64,000 bases of DNA from JAACFF01 sp963701435 (GCA_963701435.1 CAVPAL010000022.1:147493-211492), one strand, 5' to 3'. Numbered from the stretch's first letter, positions 43,612 through 54,326 are shown. Numbers and translations are program-made. Notes: generated by a model from the sequence alone, not told the origin.

Positions 43612-44865
43612 ATGCTTCCACTTGAAAAATCATGGTACAGAAAGCTGCTTGTACTTGCACTGCTACTTGGTGCGATCGGTGGCGTGTTGGCGCTCATTTT
43701 TATGGGCATAACTGGTACCGGCATCGGCTTTTTCTTTGGTAACACAGGCACTGATTGGTGGAGCGGCCATTGGTGGTGGATCCCATTGACAGCCCTGGGC
43801 GGATTTATCGTATCCTGGCTGCGAAAAACCTGGCAGGTTGCTGAGAACGTTCCTAGTCCCATCACACTCACCCATAATGCATGGGTTGAGCCAGCTGATG
43901 TCATTCCCTGGTTGATCATCACAACCATTTCACTCATCACCGGCGCGAGTCTAGGCCCATTTTTTGGCCTTGCCGTTATGGGGGGTGGTTTCGGCTCCTG
44001 GCTAGGGGCGCGGTTGGGAAAAGGGGATGAAGACGCAAAACGCGGGTTCACATTAACTGGTATGGCGGGTAATATGGGCGCGGCCTTCACCACGCCGCTT
44101 TTCGCCACGATTTTAACTTCCGAACTTTCACCAACGCCGAAACAAAACTATGTCATTGCGTTTATTCCCGAACTATTCGCCGCAACAATTGGGTATCTGA
44201 TTTACTTTGGGGTGACAGGGAGTTCGATTCTATACTCTTATGCGCTGCCAGACTATGAGTTTCATTTCTTCCATTTGCTGCTAGGCGTCTTGCTCGGTGT
44301 CCTGGCTGCGTTCGTGCTGATCCTCTTTGCCCTTATTAAAAAGCTAGTCTTTGCCACATTCGCATTGATTCCTAACACGCTTGTGTCTGGCGCAATTGGG
44401 GGCGCACTCGTAGGGTTAATTGCCTTTGCACTGCCGCTAACGGCAAATTCCGGCAACAGTCAACTGGCGACTGAACTTCAGATTTCAGCCACACTTGGCA
44501 CTGCCTTCTTGGCTGCTGTCCTGCTGGCTAAGATGTTTGCCGTTGCGCTTAGTCAATCAAGTGGATTTTTAGGCGGCGTCGTTTTCCCGCTTATTTTCAT
44601 TGGCGGTACGGCGGGCGTCCTGGTGAATAATATCTTTCCTACTATTCCCATTGCCCTTAGTGTGGGCGCCTTGCTCGCCGCAGTGCCGGGGGCGCTCTTG
44701 ACTGCACCTGTTTCGCTCATATTGATCGCGGTCGGTACGATTGGCATTGCGCCGGGGGCATTGGTTCCCATCTGTATTGCCGTTGTGACTTCGTATTTGT
44801 CGCTGGCGATCGTACGTTATTATGTTGTGGGAGAGGACAAACTCAAAGTACAGCAGGCTGACTGA
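43612..44865 (+). CDS. ClC-type chloride channel family protein without gating glutamate
   Basis: A 417-residue polytopic protein of the ClC family. Motif II reads TGASLGPFFGLAVMGGG, and motif III FLGGVVFPLIFIGG. In antiporter ClCs motif II contains the gating Glu (GxEGP); here that position is Phe, so it may act as a channel or carry another anion. There are about ten hydrophobic segments and no CBS domain. It probably shares a transcript with the CoADR-Rhd gene. Confidence 0.78.
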   Translation: MLPLEKSWYRKLLVLALLLGAIGGVLALIFMGITGTGIGFFFGNTGTDWWSGHWWWIPLTALGGFIVSWLRKTWQVAENVPSPITLTHNAWVEPADVIPWLIITTISLITGASLGPFFGLAVMGGGFGSWLGARLGKGDEDAKRGFTLTGMAGNMGAAFTTPLFATILTSELSPTPKQNYVIAFIPELFAATIGYLIYFGVTGSSILYSYALPDYEFHFFHLLLGVLLGVLAAFVLILFALIKKLVFATFALIPNTLVSGAIGGALVGLIAFALPLTANSGNSQLATELQISATLGTAFLAAVLLAKMFAVALSQSSGFLGGVVFPLIFIGGTAGVLVNNIFPTIPIALSVGALLAAVPGALLTAPVSLILIAVGTIGIAPGALVPICIAVVTSYLSLAIVRYYVVGEDKLKVQQAD

Positions 44866-45015
44866 TTACTGACAAGTTGTTCGTACATCCCCAGCTTCTG
44901 GCCAAGTTGTAGCCCACTATCATCTCTGCTAAAATGTATAGACCAAGTGTAATTTATATATGCTCAACATATTTCATGGTATGGTGATTAATTGTGCCGT
45001 GCCAACAAAGGAATC

Positions 45016-47728
45016 ATGATCAGCAGCATTGGCAGCCATGTTTTACTGCAAACAAAATTCCACCGACCGCGCGTAACGGCCGACCTGATTCACCGCCCCC
45101 GTCTGAAAGTAATACTCAACAACGGCCTGGATCATCCCTTCATTCTGGTTACGGCATCGGCCGGATTCGGTAAAAGCACCTTGGTGAGTGCCTGGCTGGA
45201 AACCATCGACTTCCCCCACGTCTGGTTATCGGTGAACGAGGCCGATAATGATCTCGGGGTCTTTTTGGCCTATTTCCTGGGTGCCATTCACACACTTTTC
45301 CCCGACTCACTGCCAGAGACACGTACCTTTCTCACCAGCATCAGCTTGCCAGATGTCTCCGTTATCGCGCACAGCCTTATTAATGAACTGGATGAACTCG
45401 ACCAAGACTTCATTCTAGTACTAGATGATTATCACCTCATTCGTGAACAATCGATTCACGAATTATTGGATCTATTGTTGCAGTACCCGCCACATGGCTT
45501 GCACCTCGTAATCGCCACCCGGCAGGATCCCGTATTATCTCTCGGTGCACTTCGTGCCCGCCATCAGGTTGCCGAGATTCGCGGCCAGGATTTGCGTTTT
45601 TCCAGGGCTGAGATCGCCGAATTTGTGGAACGAACGACTGGGCTGTCTCTGACCGATGATGCGTTGGATGTGTTGGCAGACAAAACAGAGGGATGGGCCA
45701 CCGGTTTGCGCCTGGCCACGTTAACGCTCCGCTACGGTGACGATGTGGACAGTAAAATCACCCGGTTACATACCGAAAACCGTTACGTGACCGATTATTT
45801 GATGAGCGAGGTTTTATCCCACGTATCACCCAGTATGCGGAACTTCCTGCTCAAGACCTCTATTCTCGATCAGGTGTGCGCGCCGCTGGGTGAGGCATTA
45901 CTTGGTGCAGATGATCCCGAGTGTGAGCCACAAGCATATTTGGCCTGGTTGGAGCAGACCAACGTGTTCACGATAGCCCTGGATTCGCATGGCGAGTGGT
46001 ATCGTTACCATCATCTTTTCCAGGAACTTTTGCAGGAACAGTTAATAAGCCAGGCCAGCGCCGATGAAATCGACACGCTGCATTCCCGGGCCAGCGCCTG
46101 GTACAGCAGCCAGGGTTCGCTGGAAGAGGCATTGCACCACGCCCTGCTAGGACATGATGTGGAAACGGCCGTTTCCCTCATAGCAGAACAACGCCACGCC
46201 CTGATGAATGCTGAAAAGTGGCAGATGCATGAACGTATTCTCCGCATGTTCCCAACAGAGATACTTCCTGAATACGCTGATTTGATCCTCATGGCAGCCT
46301 GGATGGCTCGCTTGGGGCGGTTCGACTGGGCGCATTCTCTGGGATTGGTCGATAAAGCCGAAGCCCTTCTTGAGGAGATGCCAGATCAGCCAGACCGTGT
46401 CACTCATTTGAGAAGCGAGATTAATGCCCTGCGTGTCACCGTGGCTTCTGAATCAGCCAGTGATCCTGAAACTGTCATTATGCTTGCCAACCAGGTGCTT
46501 TCAACGATGCCCCATGAATGGTACTACGTGCGCTCCGCAACCTGGTTGTATTTGGCAATTGCCTACCAAATAACTGGTCGGATCGATTTGGCTTATGCTG
46601 CACTAGCCGAAGGTCAGCCAGAGGATGTTACTCATGATGGCGAGGTACACGCACGTATAGCCGGTTCGCGCTGTTTTGTCGAATGGATAGCGAATGATTT
46701 ATCGGCAATACCACAGGGTGCGGCCTTTCTCCTGTCGGTGGGCGAGACACACCAGCGTCTGGAATCACAGGGATGGGCGCACTATTTCCTCAGCAGCGTC
46801 GCCTACGAGCATAACGATCTGACGCTTGCCAAGGCACATGCCAAAGCGCTGGAAGATATTCGCTACGTTTGCACACCAACGGCTTATTTAGAGAGTGCTT
46901 TCATCTACGCCCTGGTTTATCAGGCAAGTAACCAACCTGAGCTAGCCCAACAGAAGCTCGATATGGCTTTTGATTTCCTCAAAGAAACCAAAAGCGAGGG
47001 GCTTGTCCCGCTTGCGCAAGCATTCCAGACAGAGCTTGCCATGATGCAAGGCGATTTCAGCGCAGCCAGGCATTGGGCGACGGCGATTGGACCTTTTCTG
47101 CCGCTCACGTTGATGCCTTACTTCCACGTCCCCCAACTAACCCTGCCCAAAATCCTGCTGGCACAAAACACACCAGACAGCCTGGAGCAAGCCGCCGAGG
47201 TATTGACTCAACTGCACACATTCGTCACGGCCACGCATAATATCCGCGTCACCATTCAAGTGCTGGCACTGCAAGCTATGCTTAACGATGCACAAGGAGA
47301 CGAGCAGGCCGCGCTTGCCTTGTTACAACAAGCCATAACCCTGGCCGAACCCGGCGGCTGCATTCGCCTCTTCGACGACTTAGGCCCACGATTAGCGCAT
47401 CTGCTCAAACAATTGTTCCAGGCAGGCATTTCCCCGAATTATACCGGTCAGATCCTGCAAGCGTTTGGCGAATCTGCCTCAGCTGTGTCCAGCTCAAAAG
47501 CAGTTGCCAGGAATTCAGACCAACACGGAATTGATCGAACCACTGACCAATCGCGAGCAGGAAATACTGATTCTCCTTGGACAGCGCCTGACCAATAAAG
47601 AGATTGCCCAGGCATTGTTTATCTCTCATCTCACAGTCAAACGTCATACCTCCACGATTTACCAAAAACTTCAGGTTAACGGACGGCGAGAGGCCGTTGA
47701 TAAAGCCATACGCCTTGGCTTATTGTAA
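45016..47728 (+). CDS. MalT-like ATP-dependent LuxR regulator, paralog 2, frameshifted before HTH
   Basis: About 900 residues. Domain order is as in the 24179 paralog: TKFHRPRVTADLIHRPRL, Walker A TASAGFGKSTLVSAWL, Walker B LVLDDYHLI, winged helix, TPR-like repeats, and a LuxR HTH (PLTNREQEILILLGQRLT, KEIAQALFISHLTVKRHTS) encoded in another frame from about 47470 on. The N-terminal frame alone ends at 47598, without the HTH. Start ATG at 45016 with AAAGGA. It is immediately 3' of the ClC-like gene and 5' of the desulfinase cassette, so it is a natural candidate regulator of the latter. Followed by the same kind of small partner gene as paralog 1. Confidence 0.88.
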
Positions 47729-47862
47729 AGCCGCCCCTTTTACTACTCCCTCATCACCTCTTATATAGTTCCAACTTACACCCTTTGGAAGCATCTGCCG
47801 CTCTCAAGATTATGCTACGCTTAAACGGTGGTCAAGATAAGCATCAGTGGGAGAAACGCAAG

Positions 47863-48168
47863 ATGAACCAGAGGGACACACCATTTCTTTTCGATCAACC
47901 TGGTCGTTATCGAATTTTTGTTCAGGGTCAATTAAGTACAAGTTGGTCTAGTCGGTTGAGCGATATGGAGATAACCGTTCAAGATTCAGAAGGTCAGCAG
48001 CCGGTCACCATATTGACAGGCGAAGTGAGAGATCAGGCTGCGTTGATGGGTGTGTTGAATGCGCTGTATAATATGCGCTGTGCTGTGCTCAAGGTTGAAC
48101 AACTTGACACCACTTTATCTTCTGTCACCCCCACAACTACGAAACGAGACAATCTGAATAGATCGTAA
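47863..48168 (+). CDS. Small partner protein of MalT-like regulator, paralog 2
   Basis: A 101-residue protein with only the shared N-terminal domain of the 27080 protein (FLFDQPGRYRIFVQGQL, LSDMEITVQD, TGEVRDQAALMGVLNALY). It has no signal peptide or known family. The ATG at 47863 follows GGGAG. It is positioned directly after the second MalT-like regulator, as the first copy is after the first regulator. Confidence 0.6.
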   Translation: MNQRDTPFLFDQPGRYRIFVQGQLSTSWSSRLSDMEITVQDSEGQQPVTILTGEVRDQAALMGVLNALYNMRCAVLKVEQLDTTLSSVTPTTTKRDNLNRS

Positions 48169-48254
48169 CCCATCCAGACGGCCGGGTCTGGTTTCCACAA
48201 ACCTGCCATCACTTCCGGTTTGGTGATGAGCAATCGAAAAATGGAGAAATACAA

Positions 48255-49419
48255 ATGGCAACAGAAAAAGTAAGCACCACAGTACCGTTGAACTGGAAAG
48301 AGGTGTGGTTCACCAACTGCCCCATGGTATCGGCCAACAATGTTGACCAGGAACTGGGCTGGTGCCGCGAGGAGTTCAAGAAGATCGGCGTGGAGTACGC
48401 CTACTTCCGCCACGCGCCCGAGAACAACTGGTACCCGCACTATGTCCACAACCTTGATAACCTCATCCGCTTCGGCGGTCTGTATCCGCCGATCCACGTC
48501 CACGCCGACATCCGCCGCACCGTGCTGCTGGGGGCGACGTGGGTCTACGAGGGTGGCGTTATGCAGGTGCGCGCCCGCGATAAAATCTTCCGCGTGAAGG
48601 ATCTCAAGGGTAAGAAGATTGGCATCACCAAGAGCCTGAACACCATCAAAAACGACTGGTGGCGCATTCAGGAACATATGGGCATCGAGAATATCCTAAT
48701 GCTGAACGACATGACCATGGATGACATCGAGCTGGTCGAGTTCCCCTACCCGGATGACTGGTACGACAAGCCCGAGATGCTTGTGCCGCCGATGAACAAC
48801 CCCTCGGAACTGTGGATGCGCCGCGACCACAAGCACGACTATGCCTTCCGACCATTGGAGAAGGCACTGCTGAACGGGACCGTCGATGCCATCTACAACC
48901 AGATGGGACAATTAGGACAGCTCTCGGAGGCCACGGGCAAAATCAAGGCCATCTTCGACCTGTCCAAGCTCCCGGACTGGACGATTCAGGTGGCCAACAC
49001 CCCCGCTGTCATCACCTGCACCGATGTGATGGCCAAGGAGCACCCCGAGCTCGTCATCGCCTACATGAAGGCCATGGTCAAGGTCGGCATGTGGGCGAAC
49101 CGGAACAAGCACGCTGCCGCAGAAATCCTCAACCGGCAGACGTTCTACCTTGACGCCGAGCACACCTACCAGGGCATCAAGCACGTCGACATGGTGCCAA
49201 GCCTGAGCGCTCAGAACTTGGAATGCGTCAAGATCGGCAAAGACTTCATGCTTAGCCACGGCTACATCAAGAACGACTTCGATGTGGACGAGTGGGCTGC
49301 GCCGGAATTCCTGGAGCAGGCAGCAACTGAAGTGCTCAAGGAAGAATGGCGAACGCCGCAGCTGGAGCAAGCTTCCTGCAGGCGGCGGGCTCGAGACAGA
49401 AGGCGTGCGGCTCGGGTAG
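48255..49419 (+). CDS. DszB-like sulfinate desulfinase family protein
   Basis: A protein of about 388 residues with the periplasmic-binding-protein fold used by DszB (2'-hydroxybiphenyl-2-sulfinate desulfinase). The DszB catalytic set is present with matching spacing: Cys22 in FTNCPM, His62, and Arg72 in RFGG, with ten residues between His and Arg as in DszB (Cys27, His60, Arg70, RXGG motif). Also shared are DDIELV, GTVDAIY and the C-terminal WAAPEFL. An NMT1-like binding protein is the alternative, but it would not need these residues, and no ABC permease or ATPase is near. No signal peptide is visible. One extra base near 49366 shifts the end; the corrected frame ends GLETEGVRLG at 49419 instead of an Arg-rich tail to 49472. 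No ACGGCCGT octamer, GC-rich codons: likely acquired. Confidence 0.75.
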
Positions 49420-49440
49420 CCGCTGAAGTTGAGTTAAAGA

Positions 49441-49478
49441 CGGGTGTCAAACGCCAGATATTAGTCGTTTGACACCCG
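49441..49478. promoter_or_regulatory. 13-bp perfect inverted repeat between desulfinase and ferredoxin-nitroreductase
   Basis: CGGGTGTCAAACG and CGTTTGACACCCG form a stem with a 12-nt loop. It is followed by A rather than T residues, so it is not a classic terminator on this strand. It might be an mRNA processing or stability element within the operon. Confidence 0.5.
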
Positions 49479-49503
49479 AAAAAACTTAACGAAGGAGATG
49501 AAA

Positions 49504-50339
49504 TTGGAAACAACCTACAAATTAGACACAATGATCAAAGTGGATGAGAGTTTATGCATTACCTGCGGTGCTTGCATCCGAGCCTGTCCGGGTGGTTTGA
49601 TCACCAAAGAGGATTTCCCCGTTCCAATCGAAAACGGATGGGATCGCTGTATCGACTGCGGTCACTGCGTTCCATCTGTCCGACTGGAGCCATGCACCAG
49701 CGCTCGATGGGACCTGAGGATTGTGAGGAGATCGATATTCATCTGATCCCCCAATGGGATCGGGTCAGGCAGTTTCTGATTTCGCGGCGTTCCATTCGTG
49801 GTTACATCAAGAAGGCTATCGAACAGGAAAAGGTCGAGCAGCTGTTGGATGTGGCCCGCTTTGCGCCGAACGGGGCGAACCGCCAGGTGATTCATTGGGT
49901 CGTGGTCAACGATCCGGAAAAGGTTCACCGGATAGCCGAGATGACCATCGAGTGGATGAAGGCTGTCAAGGAAAATAATCCAGCACTGTATGAGGAAGCC
50001 AATCTGGAATTATTTGTTGCGCCGTGGGAGCTAGGCGAGGATCGTATTTCGCGGGGAGCGCCGTGTATCATCATGGCCTGCGCCCCCAAAGATGAGCGTA
50101 CCGCCCCGCCGGCAGCCATGATCGCCATTCACCAAATTCAACTGGCCGCGACAGGACTCCACTTGGGAACTACTTTTAGTGGCAGCATCAACACCGCAGC
50201 TCAGGGCTACCCGCCTCTGGTGGAGATGCTTGGGCAACCCGAAGGGTATATTCCACATGCCACGTGTTTGATTGGCCGTCCGGCTGAAAGATATCATCGT
50301 ATTCCAGTGCGAAAGCCCGTGAATGTGACGTGGATCTGA
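49504..50339 (+). CDS. Ferredoxin-nitroreductase fusion, one frameshift
   Basis: About 278 residues. Two [4Fe-4S] motifs open the protein: CITCGACIRACP, then CIDCGHC continued after a one-base deletion (near 49674) as ICPTGAM. A flavin-dependent nitroreductase domain follows (SRRSIRGYIKKAIEQEKVEQLL, FAPNGANRQVIHWVVV, GTTFSGSIN). Such proteins use reduced clusters to feed FMN. In this cassette it could supply electrons or act on the aryl product. AAGGAG abuts an ATG at 49498, so I prefer the TTG at 49504, six nt after the ribosome binding site. An ATG at 49531 is also possible. Confidence 0.8.
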
Positions 50340-50383
50340 GAACCAGCCATCTCAAACAGATAACAAACAAATCGGGGAATAAC

Positions 50384-51241
50384 ATGACAGACAATGCCAA
50401 CACGAAGATGAGGAAAATTGGTTACCGCCCACCCGAAGATGTTGCGGAGCCTGACGAACTCGTGCTTGTTGAGTACGTCTCTGGCGGGCGCATCGCCATC
50501 ATTACCCTCAACCGGCCGCATGCCGACAACGCGATCACAACGGAACTGTCGGTTCAACTGATCGAGGTACTTGAGACCATCGCGGCCCGTCCTTCCGTGC
50601 GCGTCGCCATCCTGACTGGCGCTGGTGACAGAGCCTTCTCCGTTGGCGGCGACCTGTATCAGCGTAAGAATATGACGCAGGAGCAATGGCTGCGTCAGCG
50701 CCAGTTCTTCGACCGCGTTCTCTACAATTTGCGCCAATTACGCCGACCGATCTTCACTGCCGTCCACGGGATGGCTTATGGCGGCGGCTGTGAGATGTCC
50801 ATGAGCACAGACTTCATCATCGCGTCCGACGAGGCTCGCTTCGGCCAGCCCGAAGCGATGGTCGGCTTGAGTGCGGGCGGCGGCTCACCCGTCTTCTTGC
50901 CGCGTTTGCTCCCACCGGGGAAGGCAATGCAGATGCTGATGACCGGGGAACCGATCACCGCCCAGGAAGCGTACCGGCTTGGCATGGTCAATGAAGTTTA
51001 CCCCAAGACTGAACTCATGAATGCGGCGCTGAGTATTGCGGAGAAGATCGCGGACAATTCGCCAACGGCCGTTCAGTCGGTGAAACGCGCTGTTCAGAAT
51101 GGGCAAGGTGAGCCAGTAGAGCAGGCAGTTGCCATCATGATGGATGAGCATTGGCGCTCAGTCGTCCACCCTGACCGCCTTGAGGGCATCCTGGCCTTCA
51201 CCGAAGGCCGCGATCCTGTGTTTCCAGACCCTGACTTCTAA
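50384..51241 (+). CDS. Enoyl-CoA hydratase/isomerase (crotonase) family
   Basis: A 285-residue crotonase-fold enzyme. Oxyanion-hole segments are FSVGGDLYQ and HGMAYGGGCEMSM, with a catalytic-type Glu in ARFGQPEAMVGLSAGGG and PTAVQSVKRAVQNG near the end. Hydratase, isomerase or C-C hydrolase activity on a CoA ester are all possible. It lies in the same direction as the desulfinase and nitroreductase genes, 44 bp after the latter. The ATG at 50384 follows CGGGG. One ACGGCCGT octamer is present. Confidence 0.88.
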   Translation: MTDNANTKMRKIGYRPPEDVAEPDELVLVEYVSGGRIAIITLNRPHADNAITTELSVQLIEVLETIAARPSVRVAILTGAGDRAFSVGGDLYQRKNMTQEQWLRQRQFFDRVLYNLRQLRRPIFTAVHGMAYGGGCEMSMSTDFIIASDEARFGQPEAMVGLSAGGGSPVFLPRLLPPGKAMQMLMTGEPITAQEAYRLGMVNEVYPKTELMNAALSIAEKIADNSPTAVQSVKRAVQNGQGEPVEQAVAIMMDEHWRSVVHPDRLEGILAFTEGRDPVFPDPDF

Positions 51242-51277
51242 TCTCGTTATTGAAAGCAATCAAAAGGAGAAAATTAA

Positions 51278-51872
51278 ATGAGCACTGTTGAAATATCCAC
51301 CCCATATGCAACCCACCAGATGCCTGATAGGAAGCAAACCGAGCCTGGGTCTTTATGTGACTGCCCACGAAGCATACCAAATGTGGCAGGCCAATCAAGA
51401 GCGTATCAAGCTTCTTGATGTGCGCACATTCGAAGAGTATGTGCTAATTGGCCATGCCGAAATGGCTATGAACATTCCCCTTGCCTTCCCCACCTACAAA
51501 TGGGATGCTGGCAGGGGCAATTATTCTGTGGTGATGAATGCCGATTTCATCGCCCATGTACAAGAGCGTTTCACTCCCGATGACACAATTCTGATATGTG
51601 CCGGTCTGGTGATCGCAGTGCCAGGGCGATCAATGCGCTGGCCAAGGCGGGTTTTACGAAGGTATATAACATCATTGATGGTTTTGAAGGGGACAAAGTG
51701 GAAGACCCCGAAAGCGTCTATCTATGGCAAGCGGATGAGGAACGGCTGGAAGAACTCTGCTCCCTGGACTTACGATCTCAATCCGGAATTGGTCTGGATT
51801 CCCAGTGAGGAAGAGCTGGAAATACTCAGCAAACCCTGGATATCTGATCTCGCACCGGAACTATCTTGGTAA
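51278..51872 (+). CDS. Rhodanese-like protein, three frameshifts
   Basis: After correction about 196 residues of a single rhodanese domain: TAHEAYQMWQ, LLDVRTFEEYVLIGHAEMAMNIPL, the active loop with Cys in ICRSGDRSARA, and GFTKVYNIIDGFEGD, then a C-terminal tail WKNSAPWTYDLNPELVW. Single-base insertions occur near 51342 and 51725, and a 2-base change near 51598 just at the catalytic loop. It starts at 51278 with AAGGAG. The three disruptions make it the most damaged gene of the cassette, so loss of function is possible. Rhodaneses move sulfane sulfur, for example thiosulfate to sulfite. Confidence 0.75.
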
Positions 51873-51926
51873 TTGCGCAATGCCAGGGAGACTCGCAGGC
51901 TCAGCTTAAGTAGAGGAGAATTTTCG

Positions 51927-53649
51927 ATGGAAACTTCCTGGCTCAAACGTACTGCTTCCAATCTTGTCCTGGCTGCCCGCGTACGATCGCAGTTGGCTGA
52001 CCGCAGACGCTATCGCCGGGCTGACAGTCTGGGGGTTGATTGTGCCCCAATCGATGGCCTTTGCTGGCGTTGCTGGCCTGCCGCCCCAGTTTGGTCTCTA
52101 CACCCTTGTGGTTTCACTGCTCTTGTACGCCGTGTTGGGAACCTCGCGGCAGCTCATTGTGCAGTCAACATCGGCCACGGCCGCCCTCATCGCTTCGTCG
52201 GTAACGGCCGTGCTTGTTACGGCTGGAATCGCCACCAGCGGGGCGGATATCGATCCCGTTGTTTACCAACAGTATGCCCTGGCCTTTACGCTGGTTGTCG
52301 GTGTGGTATTTCTGATCGCCGCTCTGGCACGTCTTGGTTGGATCACGCAGTTTCTCTCCAAACCGGTGTTGGATGGGTTTGTGACTGGCCTGGCCATATT
52401 TGTCATGGTCGGGCAGCTCTACAAGCTGTTTGGTGTGCCGAAACCTTCAGGCAATACGGTGCAGAAGTTTTTTGAAACGCTGCGTGAGCTGCCTGAGGCC
52501 AATTGGGTGACCTTCGCGGTAGGGGCGGGCGCCTTGGCTGTCTTGATCCTGCTGCCGCGCTGGAACAAAAAGATACCAGCGGGACTGATTGTGCTGTTCG
52601 GCTCGATTGTCCTGAGCGCGGCTCTCAACCTGAACGCCAACTACGGCGTCGATGTCGTCGGTGTACTGCCCCAAGGGCTGCCATCCTTTGGCGTGCCGGC
52701 GGTCTCCTGGGAGGTGCTGCCCCTCATGATTGCGCCAGCCATCGGCGTCTTGCTTGTCTCTTTCAGCCAGTCGCTGGGCGTTGCTCAGAATTACGCTGAT
52801 ATGCACGATTATGAAATTGATGCGAACCAGGAGCTGAATTCCTTTGCCCTCGTCAATCTCGGAACCGGCTTGTTTGGCGGGCAAATTGCAGGTGGCAGTA
52901 TGGCGCCTTCGGCCGTGAACGACAACGCTGGCGGGCGATCTCAGGTTGTCAGTCTCGTCGCCTGGGCTGCTGTGATCCTGACGCTCTTGTTTCTTACCCC
53001 GCTCTTCACAAACCTGCCCGAGACGATCCTGGCGGCGCTGATTATCAACGCCCTGTGGCACACTGTCGCGGCACGCAAGCTGCACACCGCCCGCCTGGAG
53101 TCGCGCCCGGAATTCGTATTGGGTCTGCTGACATTTGCCGGCGTGATCTTTATCGGTGTGCTGCAAGGCGTGCTTATCGGGGTGCTGTTTTCGCTGCTGC
53201 TTCTCATCTATCGCTCCAGTCTTCCCCATTTAGCACAGTTGGGGCAAGTACCAGATGATCCTGATACCTACTCAGACATCACCCGCCATCCGGAGAACGT
53301 GCTTGTGCCGGGCCTCGTTATCTTGCGGCTGAACTCACCGATCTACTACGGCAATGCTTTGACGGTCCGCGACAAAATGGTGGAGATGATGAAAGCGTCG
53401 GACCAACCGGTAACGGCCGTTCTCTTAGATGCCACGGTGCAGTATGCCCTGGACATCACCAGTTCCAACATGCTAAAGAGCCTCGTCAAGCGGCTGCATA
53501 ATCAAGGCATCGCCACCTATTTTGCTGAGGTGCAAGACCCTGTGTTGGCATTTAGCGAAAAGACGGGTTTGCTCGATGTCGTTGGCGCAGAATATCTGTT
53601 TTCAACTGTAAATGAGGCTGTGGCCCATATTGAAAATAAGCAAACTTAA
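51927..53649 (+). CDS. SulP family anion transporter with STAS domain, copy 2, one frameshift
   Basis: About 573 residues. After one inserted base near 51966 the protein reads VPQSMAFAGVAGLPPQFGLYTL, QSTSATAALIASS, the central GVDVVGVLPQGLPSFGVP, and a C-terminal STAS domain (GLVILRLNSPIYYGNA). The start ATG at 51927 follows AGAGGAG. It differs clearly from copy 1, so this is not a recent duplication. At the end of the desulfinase cassette it may export or import sulfite/sulfate, which is inference. A UPF0114 gene follows at 15 bp. Confidence 0.88.
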
Positions 53650-53664
53650 ATTGGAGATTTTTTT

Positions 53665-54195
53665 ATGACACGACTCGTAGCAGGCACACGTTATCTCATT
53701 ATTATTCCCATCATTGGCCTGGGGCTGGCCGCGGCAGCATTCTTTGTGTTTGGTGGCTTTTTGCTGATCCAACTGATCATTCAGAGTGCGCTGGCCTTTT
53801 TAGGCGTCATCCCCGTAGATGCCCATAGCGCTGAGGCGATACCGCTGGAGATTGAAATTTTGGAATCGGTGCATCAGTTTTTAATCGGGACGGTGCTGTA
53901 TATAACGGCCGTTGGTTTCTACCAACTGTTCATCAAGGAAGTGAAGCTGCCTGAGTGGCTGAGCATTAACAGCACCGAGGAATTAGAGACCAATCTGGTG
54001 GGCGTCATCGTTGTGGTGCTGGCGATTAACTTTTTAGGCTTTGTTTTCACCGGCGATGCACAGGCTCTTTTGCAATATGGAGCAGGCATTGCCTTACCCA
54101 TCGCTGCGTTGGGTTTGTTTGTTGGACTGCGTACCTGGGCAACCAATGTCACCAAAAAATCGAACAAGGCAAACGAGAAGTCTGAAGAACCGTAA
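53665..54195 (+). CDS. UPF0114 (YqhA-like) membrane protein, copy 2
   Basis: A 176-residue paralog of the 39156 protein, very similar along the membrane part (RLVAGTRYLIIIPIIGLGLA, QFLIGTVLYITAVGFYQLF, NSTEELETNLVGVIVVVL), with a shorter polar tail. No function is known. ATG start shortly after the SulP2 stop, so transcription is probably shared. The pairing with SulP is repeated in both places. Confidence 0.8.
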   Translation: MTRLVAGTRYLIIIPIIGLGLAAAAFFVFGGFLLIQLIIQSALAFLGVIPVDAHSAEAIPLEIEILESVHQFLIGTVLYITAVGFYQLFIKEVKLPEWLSINSTEELETNLVGVIVVVLAINFLGFVFTGDAQALLQYGAGIALPIAALGLFVGLRTWATNVTKKSNKANEKSEEP

Positions 54196-54326
54196 CGACG
54201 CCCTATCTACATCTCAAAATACAACCTATAGGTGCATCCGGTCCGCTCCTGATTCCATTATATTTAGTAGACAGTAGGTACGCGCGAGTTAATTTCGCCC
54301 ATTTACTGACAGGATGATCAATATCG

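Noticed and set aside
49366..49412. Cluster of HindIII, SbfI/PstI and XhoI sites, looking like a cloning linker
   Set aside because: Read in the other frame the same bases encode a sensible protein end (GLETEGVRLG), so the sites are most likely chance in a GC-rich gene.
49366..49472. Arg-rich C-terminal tail of the desulfinase-like protein
   Set aside because: It arises from a one-base insertion; the shifted frame gives a normal end and stop at 49417-49419.
49441..49484. Intrinsic terminator between desulfinase and nitroreductase genes
   Set aside because: The stem is followed by A residues, not T, on the coding strand, so a standard terminator is not supported.
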